Below, piece by piece: positions 13,714 to 21,112 of a stretch of DNA of 22,112 nt (the stretch's first letter is position 1; each line of letters opens with the position of its first letter). A program made the position numbers and the translations under genes. Origin of the DNA: an uncultured Caryophanales bacterium (lineage in GTDB: Bacteria > Bacillota_I > Bacilli_A > RF39 > UBA660); contig CAMVMQ010000007.1 of NCBI GenBank assembly GCA_947168625.1, positions 1 to 22,112 of the forward strand. The letters run 5' to 3'. The notes beneath the pieces are model-generated. The model did not search any database. It saw nothing but the letters and a program-made list of their open reading frames with translations, and had not been told where the DNA came from.

Positions 13714-16700
13714 TTTTCATTTGTGTCTTGTATAACTATAGTTCTAGATGTAAAGGTTGCATAGTCTTTATAGGTTACGTAATATGAAAGGGTATATGTT
13801 CCTTCTTTAAGACTATTTACAGCTTCTTCAAGGTAATCTTTTGATGTATATGTTTTATTATTTATTTTGTATGTTATTTTTGTTTCTTTGGTTACATCTT
13901 TTCCTTCAAATGTGGCGGTAACTCCATGATCTGAATAGTTATCACCAGAACTGATAGTTATTTTTTTATCTCCTGTTAGGGATAGTTTTAATTTATTATT
14001 ATCTGATGGTTTTTCATCAATACTATCGACAGTTAATTTGACTTCAGTTCCATCACTTGAGTTATCTTTAAAGTTTTTATATTCAGCTTTTACTACTAAG
14101 CTTATGCTACCTGTTTCTGTTGGTTTATATGTATATTTTGTATTAGTAGTAAATCCTATTCTTTCAAGACCAGCACTTGTTTTCTTATAAATGCCAAAAC
14201 CATTTTCTCCTAGAACACTACTATTGTATTCTAATCTTTTACCTAGATAGCTAGATGAACCATTTCCAAAAACACTATTTGAGAAATATTTTGTAAGATA
14301 TGCATTATCTAGAACATTTGGTACTTTCCAATTCCAAGTTAATTCATAGTTACTACCAGATAATGATGCTTTTAAATTAGTTACAGCATCTAATTTTTCG
14401 TATCTTTCGGATATTTCTGTTGGTTGTGTTCCCTTTTTGAAATACTCTGTAATCTTCATATTATCTGGAGTATAGGCACTAGGTAGACGAGCAGGCCATG
14501 ACTCTTTTTCAACGGTAACTTGTACTACAGAAGATGGCATTTCCCATGTTTTATTAGTTCTTGGTATATATGGCATAATAGCTTTCATGACTTCATCTTT
14601 TGGTGCAGATGCACTGTACATAAAGTGCTCTTTATCAGTTGTTTCATATCCATACCATAATGCTACGGCATTCTCTGGTGTATAAGCAACGGTCCATAGA
14701 TCATTAGCTAATCCTTCAGGTAATCCTTTTGCTCTAGCAGTAGCTGAATCAAGGTTTGATGTACCAGTTTTAGCCGCTACTGACATTCCATAAACTTTTG
14801 CTCCTCCTGAGAATGCATAATCTACTGCATATTTTAGAACGTTATTCATTAAGTAAGCTGTGGAATCTGACATTACTTTTTCTTTATCTTCATCGAATTC
14901 AACAACTTTGCCAGTAGAACGATATTCAATTTTTGTTACGGCATGGGTTTTTATATGATAACCACCATTTGCAAAGCAAGCATATGCTTCGGCCATTTCT
15001 AGTGGTGTTACACCGTGACTTAAACCTCCAATAGCATAAGCTTCATTAAGAAGATTGTCGCCACCATCATCATATTTTTTGTAGTTAGCAGAACTTGTGC
15101 TATAGGCTATGTCTAGACCTAAGTCATTTACAAATTTGGCAATATTTTTCTTATCAACTTGTTGAAATGCTTTTAATGCTGGTATGTTTCTTGATACACT
15201 TAAGGCTTGTCTTAAGGTGATTAATCCTTGATACTGATTGTCCCAGTTTCCAATTGCAGGACCATTAGTGTATGCCCATGGTTCATCATTAAATAGGGTA
15301 TAGGTTGAGAAATTATTGAATTCAAAACCTGGACCATAATCGAATAATGGTTTAGCAGTACTTCCTGGTTGTCTATGTGATTGGGTTGCATAGTTCCAAT
15401 CTCCTGCTTTTCGATTTCTTCCAGCACCGATGGCAATAATTGTACCATCATTTACATTAGTAACGGCAATACCTGCTTGTATTTTGTCATCAACCCATCC
15501 TTTATATGCTTCTCCACTTAGTACTTTATTTATGCCATCCTGAACACTTCGATCCATGGCAGTGTAGATTTTCATTGATACATTAGATGGATTATTACCG
15601 GTTTTTCTTTCAACTTCTTCAATGACAGTATCAATATATCCACCGTAATTTGCTTCAGTAGTGTTATTAGCAAGCAAACTTTCAATAGATATACTTTCGG
15701 CCATTTTTCTTTCTTCTTCAGTTATATATCCATGTAATTTCATTAATTTTAAAACGGTACTTCTTCTTTTAGTAGCAGCTTCAGGATTTGTGAAGGGATT
15801 ATATTTGGTAGGAGCTTGATACATTCCTGCTAGTAGGGATGCTTCAGGAAGACTAAGTTCTGATACTGTTTTTCCAAAGTAGTATTTAGACGCTTCACCA
15901 ACACCATAAATCATTCCACCTAGACCGCTATCATTAACATACATTTCTAGTATTTCTTCTTTGGTGTATCTTTTTTCCATAAAGAATACAGATAAATATA
16001 CATCTTTAAATTTTCTTACTAATTTTTCGATTTTATTTTCGGAATTATTTTTTTTAGTTAAATTATTTTTAACTGTTTGCATTGTTAGAGTAGAGGCTCC
16101 ACCAGCATCATCTTGACCAATTAGTTGAAGTAATGTGGCTTTTAAAAATCTAGCAGTATCAACACCATTATGTTGATAGAATCTTGAGTCTTCGGTAGCA
16201 ACTATAGCATCTATTAAAACTTGTGGTAATTCATCAAAATCAACTTCTTCTCTTTTTTCATTACCAAGTGTTGTTATAATATTATTATCTTTATCATAGA
16301 TTACTGTCTGCTCCTGATTTTTTAGTGCTTCAGGATCAAAGTCACCACAAGAGATGATTATGTAAACAAAGAAAGCACAGATGGAGAAAACTCCAAAAAT
16401 TGCCAAGCTAAGAATAATGGTTAGTATTTTTCTTCCTTTTCCTTTTTTCTTAGTTTTTCCTCTGACATTATTTTTTCCTTTTTTCTCTTTTCTATTATTT
16501 CCTTTTTTCTTTTTTTCTTTTGTTTTCATTTCAACCTCTTCTAGTTCTTTAAATTCTTTGGTTTCTGTTATTTTTTCTTTTCTTTTTTTGAATTTTAATT
16601 TTTCTTTTAATTCTTCCTTTATTTTGTTAAAATTTAAGCTTATTTTCTTTTTTCTACTTCTAGAACTCACAACTTCAACTTCCTCTCTTTCTGACAAATT

Positions 16701-16856
16701 ATTTTTATCAGTATTTTTCTTTTTTATTATATCAATGTAATAATACATAATTGATAATGGAATTGTTATAATAAGAATAAGTAATCCATTTACTTTGAAT
16801 ATAATTATACTAAGTATTAATGATATTATAAATAATATTATTATGATATAGAACAT
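13701..16856 (-). CDS. ponA: Class A penicillin-binding protein 1 (bifunctional transglycosylase/transpeptidase)
   Basis: A 1051-residue membrane enzyme that polymerises lipid II and cross-links peptidoglycan. In order: two unusual N-terminal hydrophobic segments (about 2-20, 24-43), a ~95-residue Lys/Glu-rich cytoplasmic linker, a membrane anchor (about 143-168), and a GT51 domain with catalytic E222 in ATEDSRFYQHNGVD plus GGASTLTMQ and RKFKDVYLS. The transpeptidase domain has SxxK at S499-K502 (PGSTAK), SRN at 555-557 and KTG at 696-698. A FN3-like region follows at about 845-950, then a C-terminal Ig-like/DUF5011-like domain. The start at 16856 overlaps recU by 16 bases but has only a poor ribosome site. 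A second start at residue 110 (16529, AGAGGTT upstream) would give a conventional single-anchor PBP. recU-ponA is the known Bacillus operon order. Confidence 0.94.
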   Translation of the reverse strand: MFYIIIILFIISLILSIIIFKVNGLLILIITIPLSIMYYYIDIIKKKNTDKNNLSEREEVEVVSSRSRKKKISLNFNKIKEELKEKLKFKKRKEKITETKEFKELEEVEMKTKEKKKKGNNRKEKKGKNNVRGKTKKKGKGRKILTIILSLAIFGVFSICAFFVYIIISCGDFDPEALKNQEQTVIYDKDNNIITTLGNEKREEVDFDELPQVLIDAIVATEDSRFYQHNGVDTARFLKATLLQLIGQDDAGGASTLTMQTVKNNLTKKNNSENKIEKLVRKFKDVYLSVFFMEKRYTKEEILEMYVNDSGLGGMIYGVGEASKYYFGKTVSELSLPEASLLAGMYQAPTKYNPFTNPEAATKRRSTVLKLMKLHGYITEEERKMAESISIESLLANNTTEANYGGYIDTVIEEVERKTGNNPSNVSMKIYTAMDRSVQDGINKVLSGEAYKGWVDDKIQAGIAVTNVNDGTIIAIGAGRNRKAGDWNYATQSHRQPGSTAKPLFDYGPGFEFNNFSTYTLFNDEPWAYTNGPAIGNWDNQYQGLITLRQALSVSRNIPALKAFQQVDKKNIAKFVNDLGLDIAYSTSSANYKKYDDGGDNLLNEAYAIGGLSHGVTPLEMAEAYACFANGGYHIKTHAVTKIEYRSTGKVVEFDEDKEKVMSDSTAYLMNNVLKYAVDYAFSGGAKVYGMSVAAKTGTSNLDSATARAKGLPEGLANDLWTVAYTPENAVALWYGYETTDKEHFMYSASAPKDEVMKAIMPYIPRTNKTWEMPSSVVQVTVEKESWPARLPSAYTPDNMKITEYFKKGTQPTEISERYEKLDAVTNLKASLSGSNYELTWNWKVPNVLDNAYLTKYFSNSVFGNGSSSYLGKRLEYNSSVLGENGFGIYKKTSAGLERIGFTTNTKYTYKPTETGSISLVVKAEYKNFKDNSSDGTEVKLTVDSIDEKPSDNNKLKLSLTGDKKITISSGDNYSDHGVTATFEGKDVTKETKITYKINNKTYTSKDYLEEAVNSLKEGTYTLSYYVTYKDYATFTSRTIVIQDTNENEEN

Positions 16857-17392
16857 TTTTCTTTAATTATTTTATCGACTATTTTAATGTAGTCTAATCT
16901 TGGCGCATATTTAATATCTACTTGGTAGCAATTTTCTTCAAAGTAAGATAATGGAATTGATTTTTTGGTACTATTATTTAAATAGTCAATTAAATCTTCT
17001 CCTCTAAGAACATAATCTTTTTCTAGTAAAGTAAATCTTACAATTAAAAAAGCAATTCCTTTATGATGTAATACTCTTTTGATATGAATAATTTGATGCT
17101 TATGAATATTATTTATTGAAAAACTTGTTTTTGATTTTGTCTCTTTGGCATCAAATTCAATATAGTATCCTTTATAAATACCGTTATAATCAAGAGTTGA
17201 TGGTGTTTCGAAGAAACCATCGATAATACGCATATTTTGGTAGCTTGTTTTTGTTACTCTAATGGGAGTGGGCTTTTTATATATTAAAGCAATATCGTTA
17301 TCTACATAATATTTATTGGTTATGTTGATATCGTTTTCTAGTCCCATACCACGGTTAGCATAACTACTGTTGAAATTTATCTTGTGGTTCAA
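16841..17392 (-). CDS. recU: Holliday junction resolvase RecU
   Basis: A 183-residue endonuclease that cleaves four-way DNA junctions during recombination and chromosome segregation in Firmicutes. The family start YANRGMGLENDINITNKYY, KKPTPIRV, and the catalytic core STLDYNGIYKGYYIEFDAKE are clear. Metal ligands include D68, E79, D81 and K83; the usual ExK glutamate (E in DFEAK) is Asp here (EFDAK), a conservative change. KTSFSINNIHKHQI follows as expected. The start is TTG at 17392, supported by AGGTGAT 5 bases upstream on the minus strand; the first in-frame ATG would remove the conserved N-terminus. Its promoter is at 17410-17438. Its end overlaps the PBP gene, matching the conserved recU-ponA operon. 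Confidence 0.95.
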   Translation of the reverse strand: MNHKINFNSSYANRGMGLENDINITNKYYVDNDIALIYKKPTPIRVTKTSYQNMRIIDGFFETPSTLDYNGIYKGYYIEFDAKETKSKTSFSINNIHKHQIIHIKRVLHHKGIAFLIVRFTLLEKDYVLRGEDLIDYLNNSTKKSIPLSYFEENCYQVDIKYAPRLDYIKIVDKIIKEKCSIS

Positions 17393-17409
17393 CTTACATC
17401 ACCTAATTA

Positions 17410-17438
17410 ATTATACTATAAAAAAGAAAATATTTCCA
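17410..17438 (-). promoter_or_regulatory. recU-ponA promoter
   Basis: On the minus strand, TGGAAA (17438-17433) and a perfect TATAAT (17415-17410) are 17 bases apart, followed by the AGGTGAT ribosome site of recU after a leader of about ten bases. I see no GAAC-N4-GTTC box here. Confidence 0.65.
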
Positions 17439-17461
17439 TATATATAGGAAAGTTTTTTTAT

Positions 17462-17487
17462 AAAAAAAACTACTATTAAAGTAGTTT
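17462..17487 (-). terminator. Terminator of the DUF378 gene
   Basis: AAACTACT (17467-17474) pairs with AGTAGTTT (17480-17487) around ATTAA; on the minus strand a T-run follows (A's at 17462-17466). It overlaps the gene's stop codon and insulates the recU promoter. Confidence 0.8.
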
Positions 17488-17680
17488 AATCTAAATCTTT
17501 AGTAAATAATCTTAATTGAACTAAACCTGAAATCATAACTAGAACATAGACAATTCTTGTTAAAATTGTTCCATCTCCGAATAAGTATTCAACAAGATTG
17601 AAATCAAATAAACCTACTAAACCCCAGTTTAGGCATCCGATAATAGCGATGGCTAATGTTATTTTATGTAGTATATTCAT
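17486..17680 (-). CDS. DUF378 (YuzA-like) small membrane protein
   Basis: A 64-residue membrane protein with two hydrophobic segments. IIGCLNWGLVGLFDFNLVEY followed by LFGDG, then RIVYVLVMISGL, are the DUF378 signature, which is typically ALNWGLVGLF...DLV...FG...RIVYxLVG. The function of the family is unknown. The start at 17680 is chosen because AAAGGAGG lies 7 bases before it; the 18 codons upstream from 17734 are open but hold the ribosome site itself. It is a single-gene unit with its own terminator, divergent from the lipoprotein gene. Confidence 0.9.
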   Translation of the reverse strand: MNILHKITLAIAIIGCLNWGLVGLFDFNLVEYLFGDGTILTRIVYVLVMISGLVQLRLFTKDLD

Positions 17681-17752
17681 AATATCCTCCTTTTTACTTT
17701 TATTTTGTGCAAAAAAAATAAAAATATTCATCATATATGGAATTTTTTTAAA

Positions 17753-17758
17753 TATAAT
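17753..17758 (+). promoter_or_regulatory. candidate -10 box for the lipoprotein gene
   Basis: A perfect TATAAT at 17753-17758 lies 28 bases before the start codon, but no clear -35 is found at the usual spacing. It is the best candidate in this short divergent region. Confidence 0.4.
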
Positions 17759-17785
17759 TGATTAGAAAGATAAAGAGGTGAATAG

Positions 17786-18850
17786 ATGAAAAAGAAATTG
17801 TTTGGATTATTAATGGGATTATTTCTTTTAAGTGGCTGTGGTAAGGTAAGTGAGAAGGATGTTTTAAATAAGTTTATGAAAGATGTAGAAAATACTAAGA
17901 GTTATTATTTGGAAGGAAAACTTGATATAGTTAATAATGAAGATATTTATACTTATGATGTAAAAGCATCTTATAATAAAGATAATTATTATAAAGTAGA
18001 GTTAATAAATACGGTTAATTCTCATGAACAAATAATTCTTAGAAATGATACTGGTGTTTATGTTATCTCGCCAAAAATTAATAAGAGTTTTAAGTTTCAA
18101 AGCGATTGGCCATATAATAATTCTCAAGTTTATTTACTTGGTCCTATTGTAAATGATATTAAAAATGACGATTCTAAAAAAGTTGAAAAGAAAGATGATG
18201 GCTTTAAAATTACGGTTGGAGCTAATTATCCGAATAATCCTAAGCTTTCTCATGAAGAAATATTTTTAGATAAGAAGGGTAATATCTTAAAAGTTGTTGT
18301 TTTAAATAGTGATGGTAATAATGAGATTACAATGACTTTTAATAAGATTGATTATGGTAAAAAGTTTGATGATAATTATTTTGAATTAAGGGAAATAATT
18401 GATGTTCAAGATGATAATAGTAATGAGAATATAAATAATCAAAATGAAAATAATAATAGTAATGATAATTCAAATACAAATAGTGATGATAAGACAAAAC
18501 AAACTAGTACTATTGAAGATGTAATATATCCTATGTATTTACCTGTTAATACTTATTTAACTAATACAGAAAAGGTTGATAAGGATAATGGGGAAAGATT
18601 AATTCTTACTTTTGATGGTGATAATCCTTTCATGTTAATTGAAGAGACAGTTAGTTATGAAAAAGAACATCTTATTGTACCAACATATGGTGATCTTGAA
18701 TTGATGGCTTCGAGTGTTGCGACTTTAAATGATAATTCTGTTAATTGGATTGATAATAATATTGAATACTATGTTGTAAGTGATAAATTATCGAAATCTG
18801 AACTTCTTAATATTGCTAGAAGTATTTCGGTACTACCTGTAAGCAAGTAA
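17786..18850 (+). CDS. Lipoprotein with LolA-like (YdcC/GerS-type) domain and DUF4367-like C-terminus
   Basis: A 354-residue predicted surface lipoprotein. The signal peptide KKKLFGLLMGLFLLSGC gives a lipobox LSGC with the modified cysteine C18. Residues about 25-205 look like the LolA-type half-barrel found in B. subtilis YdcC and clostridial GerS (DVLNKFMKDVENTKSYYLEG, EIFLDKKGNILKVVV, MTFNKIDYGKKFDDNYFEL). A ~35-residue Asn/Asp/Ser linker follows. Residues about 245-350 resemble DUF4367-like domains (YPMYLPVNTYL, ending with a YVVSDKLSKSELLNIARSI helix). GerS-type proteins act in spore germination, but the sequence alone does not show that here. The start has AGAGGTGA 6 bases upstream. The final codons form the 5' arm of its terminator. 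Confidence 0.8.
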   Translation: MKKKLFGLLMGLFLLSGCGKVSEKDVLNKFMKDVENTKSYYLEGKLDIVNNEDIYTYDVKASYNKDNYYKVELINTVNSHEQIILRNDTGVYVISPKINKSFKFQSDWPYNNSQVYLLGPIVNDIKNDDSKKVEKKDDGFKITVGANYPNNPKLSHEEIFLDKKGNILKVVVLNSDGNNEITMTFNKIDYGKKFDDNYFELREIIDVQDDNSNENINNQNENNNSNDNSNTNSDDKTKQTSTIEDVIYPMYLPVNTYLTNTEKVDKDNGERLILTFDGDNPFMLIEETVSYEKEHLIVPTYGDLELMASSVATLNDNSVNWIDNNIEYYVVSDKLSKSELLNIARSISVLPVSK

Positions 18851-18866
18851 AAAAGCTTGCTTTTTT
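18841..18866 (+). terminator. Terminator of the lipoprotein gene
   Basis: AAGCAAG (18841-18847) pairs with CTTGCTT (18856-18862) around an A-rich loop containing the stop codon, followed by a T-run. The 3' arm doubles as the -35 of the next promoter. Confidence 0.8.
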
Positions 18867-18884
18867 CTTTATATGTTGTATAAT
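18857..18884 (+). promoter_or_regulatory. promoter of the unknown gene at 18901
   Basis: TTGCTT (18857-18862) and a perfect TATAAT (18879-18884) are 16 bases apart. Transcription would start near 18890, which excludes a TTG start at 18889 in practice and favours the GTG at 18901. Confidence 0.5.
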
Positions 18885-18900
18885 TGATTTGGATGTTGAT

Positions 18901-19740
18901 GTGAGAAAAAATATATTTGTTAATAAACCATATCTTGTTTATAGTAATGATAGGTCTAATAGTGAAGATATATCTACTATTGGAGTTTATTTTATTACTG
19001 ATAAGCAGTTGGTATTTAGAACTAGTAAGGTTAAAGAAGAAGATGGTAATCATCCTGCAATTATAAAGGATATTGATTCAAAAATATATGAAAATAATGA
19101 AATTGATTCAGATACTAATAGAAGAATTTATAATGCATATATATATCTTTATAAACATAATTATAGAGGCGATATGCAGTTTTTAATATCATTTCCGGAA
19201 AATGGTTATATTAGTTTAGGACAATATATTTTTTTATCTAAAACTTTGATGGAGTTAAATGATTTTAATGTATATCAATGTTTATCTGGTGATAAATGTA
19301 AGTATATTAGTATTTTAATTGGTAGTAAGGAATATTATGAATTAAATATTAATGATGCAATGGGGATAATTAAAAGATGTTTTATTGGTTATCAAGAACT
19401 TCATCAAGAAAAAATAATTGGAGAAGTTTTAAACGAAGATGAATTGTCAAGGATAATAAAATATTATGTTGATTTTAGTAGATGTATAAATATTAATGAT
19501 TTAAATAATATCATGTTGATATGTGAAAAATATTATAATGATAGTTATTATCATGATTCCTTTATTAGGGTGTTTCCTAACTATTTAAATGTTTATAATC
19601 TTGTAAATGAAATTAATAAACTTGATATTGATAATATTGTAGTTGGTGATTTATCATTGGAAAATGTGTATGATGTTCTTAGCGGAATATATGATGAATA
19701 TAAATATGGTAAAGTTACTTCTAATAACATGATGAAATAA
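18901..19740 (+). CDS. Protein of unknown function
   Basis: A 279-residue cytoplasmic protein I do not recognise. It has no signal peptide or membrane segment. It is rich in Asn, Asp, Ile and Tyr, with a mixed alpha/beta pattern: an N-terminal beta-rich part (KPYLVYS, ISTIGVYFITDKQLVFRT), a middle part with paired Tyr-rich helices (RRIYNAYIYLYKHNYRGDM), and a C-terminal helical half (NINDAMGIIKRCFIGYQELH). Three or four Cys are scattered without a metal motif. The GTG at 18901 is the most likely start, since the promoter's transcription start falls after the in-frame TTG at 18889; ribosome binding is weak either way. It forms a single-gene unit with its own promoter and terminator, between the lipoprotein and cysteine desulfurase genes. 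Confidence 0.7.
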   Translation: MRKNIFVNKPYLVYSNDRSNSEDISTIGVYFITDKQLVFRTSKVKEEDGNHPAIIKDIDSKIYENNEIDSDTNRRIYNAYIYLYKHNYRGDMQFLISFPENGYISLGQYIFLSKTLMELNDFNVYQCLSGDKCKYISILIGSKEYYELNINDAMGIIKRCFIGYQELHQEKIIGEVLNEDELSRIIKYYVDFSRCININDLNNIMLICEKYYNDSYYHDSFIRVFPNYLNVYNLVNEINKLDIDNIVVGDLSLENVYDVLSGIYDEYKYGKVTSNNMMK

Positions 19741-19765
19741 AATGCAGATATTGCATTTTTTCTTT
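19739..19765 (+). terminator. Terminator of the unknown gene
   Basis: AAATGCA (19740-19746) pairs with TGCATTT (19752-19758) around GATAT, then a T-run. It directly overlaps the stop codon. Confidence 0.8.
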
Positions 19766-19814
19766 ATTTAGTAAAGATATTGTGTTAAACTATTAAAGAA
19801 AAGAGGAAGGTATT

Positions 19815-20939
19815 ATGATATATTTTGATAATAGTGCGACGACTATGGTAGATGAAAGAGTGCTTGAGACATATAATAAAGTATGTAAGAATTATCCTGG
19901 AAACTCTAATTCTCTTCATAAACTTGGTATTAAGAGTAAAGAATTAGAGGATTATGCTACAGAATGTATTGCTAAGTATTTGGGTGTTAAAAAGAATGAA
20001 ATTCTTTATACTTCAGGCGCTACTGAATCTAATAATACTGTTTTGAAGGGAGTAGCTTTTAGATATAAAACACGTGGTAATCATATTATTACTAGTTATT
20101 TAGAACATTCTAGTGTAATAGAGACTTGTAAATATTTAGAAAAGAATGGCTTTATTATTGATTATGTTAATATTAATGAAGATGGTACTGTTGATTTAGA
20201 ACATTTGAAAAGTTTAATTACTGATAAAACAATACTTGTTAGTATTGCTTTAGTGGATAGTGAACTTGGTATTAGGCAGGATATAGGTGGTATTAGTAGG
20301 ATTGTAAGAAATTATCCGAAGTGTTTTCTTCATGTTGATATTACGCAAGGATTGGGTAAGACAGATATTTCTTTTGATAATATTGATTTTGCTAGTGCTT
20401 CAATGCATAAGATATTTGGTATGAAGGGTATTGGACTACTAATAAAGAAAGAGAATATTGAGATAGATAATTTGATTCATGGTGGTAAGAGTACTACTAG
20501 TTATCGAAGTGGTACTCCAGCTTTACCTTTAATTGTGTCTTCGATGAAGGCTATTGAGTTAGTTATTCCGAATATAAAGAAGAATTATGAATATGTAGAA
20601 AAATTAAATAAGAGGATTATTTCTGCTTTAGAAAAATATGATAATGTACATATTAATAGTACTGATAAAAGTATTCCGTATATTATTAATTTTAGTATTA
20701 AAGGTATTAAGCCTGAGACTTTTATTCATGCTTTAGATGAAGAAGATATTTATATATCTACGAAAAGTGCTTGTTCTAGTAGTGATATATCTAATGCTGT
20801 ATATTCGTTGTATCATGATCTTGATATTGCTAAACATAGTCTTAGAATTAGTTTATCTTATAAGAATACAATTGAAGAAGTAGAAGAGTTTATTAAAGTA
20901 TTTGATAAAGTTTATAATAAATTGATGTTTAAAAATTAA
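19815..20939 (+). CDS. Cysteine desulfurase, NifS/IscS-like
   Basis: A 374-residue PLP-dependent enzyme that converts L-cysteine to alanine and passes the sulfur as a persulfide for Fe-S clusters, thiolated tRNA or thiamine. It starts with the typical YFDNSATTMV. H98 (LEHSS), D175 and Q178 (HVDITQGLGK) and the PLP lysine K199 (SMHKIFGMKGIG) are in place, and the persulfide cysteine is C320 in STKSACSSSD, in the long-loop NifS/IscS (group I) style. Two motifs are off-consensus: VDSELGIRQDI for VNNExGxxQDI, and GGKSTTSYRSGT for GGxQExxxRSGT. No IscU, SufU or ThiI gene is adjacent, so its partner is unknown. The start has GAGGAAGG 5 bases upstream. Confidence 0.93.
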   Translation: MIYFDNSATTMVDERVLETYNKVCKNYPGNSNSLHKLGIKSKELEDYATECIAKYLGVKKNEILYTSGATESNNTVLKGVAFRYKTRGNHIITSYLEHSSVIETCKYLEKNGFIIDYVNINEDGTVDLEHLKSLITDKTILVSIALVDSELGIRQDIGGISRIVRNYPKCFLHVDITQGLGKTDISFDNIDFASASMHKIFGMKGIGLLIKKENIEIDNLIHGGKSTTSYRSGTPALPLIVSSMKAIELVIPNIKKNYEYVEKLNKRIISALEKYDNVHINSTDKSIPYIINFSIKGIKPETFIHALDEEDIYISTKSACSSSDISNAVYSLYHDLDIAKHSLRISLSYKNTIEEVEEFIKVFDKVYNKLMFKN

Positions 20940-20996
20940 AACTATAATACATAATAAAAATGGTAATAGTTATGGAAGTTCTAAATATAAAGATTT

Positions 20997-21021
20997 ATTC
21001 TGAAATTTTAGAATTTTTTTT
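20997..21021 (+). terminator. Terminator of the cysteine desulfurase gene
   Basis: ATTCT (20997-21001) pairs with AGAAT (21010-21014), with additional A-T pairing inside, followed by eight T. It is AT-rich and so moderately weak, but well placed. Confidence 0.6.
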
Positions 21022-21052
21022 GTATAACAATTTTGGAATTTTTTTGTATGAC
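21011..21052 (+). repeat. Two direct repeats upstream of the sortase promoter
   Basis: GAATTTTTTTTGTATAAC (21011-21028) and GAATTTTTTTGTATGAC (21036-21052) are near-identical, spaced 25 bases start to start, and the second ends 2 bases before the -35 of the sortase promoter. They may be a tandem regulator site or an UP-like element; the first overlaps the terminator T-run. Confidence 0.5.
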
Positions 21053-21054
21053 TA

Positions 21055-21082
21055 TTGACAAAATAATAAAAAATGATATAAT
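21055..21082 (+). promoter_or_regulatory. Strong consensus promoter of the sortase operon
   Basis: A perfect -35 TTGACA (21055-21060) and a perfect -10 TATAAT (21077-21082) are 16 bases apart, with an extended TGa before the -10. This is the closest to consensus of any promoter in the window. Confidence 0.85.
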
Positions 21083-21084
21083 AA

Positions 21085-21112
21085 ATAACCGTCTTTCGAC
21101 TTTGGGGGTTAT
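21085..21112 (+). promoter_or_regulatory. Leader hairpin covering the sortase ribosome site
   Basis: ATAACC (21085-21090) pairs with GGTTAT (21107-21112) directly before the ATG, and GTC (21091-21093) pairs with GAC (21098-21100) inside. The only Shine-Dalgarno-like sequence, GGGGG (21104-21108), is partly in the stem. If transcription starts at 21087-21089 the outer stem loses a few pairs. Confidence 0.45.

Noticed and set aside
16381..16740. A long open frame on the plus strand opposite the N-terminus of PBP1
   Set aside because: It is the Phe/Ser-rich mirror of the Lys/Glu-rich linker, without a ribosome site or family features.
18769..19053. A minus-strand open frame spanning the lipoprotein end and the next gene's start
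   Set aside because: It crosses a terminator and two well-supported plus-strand genes, and is a by-product of AT-rich composition.
20960..21058. A 32-codon open frame (MVIVMEVLNIKIYSEILEFF...) upstream of the sortase gene
   Set aside because: It has no ribosome site, runs through a terminator and the direct repeats, and its stop overlaps the -35 box; its repeated residues come from the DNA repeats.
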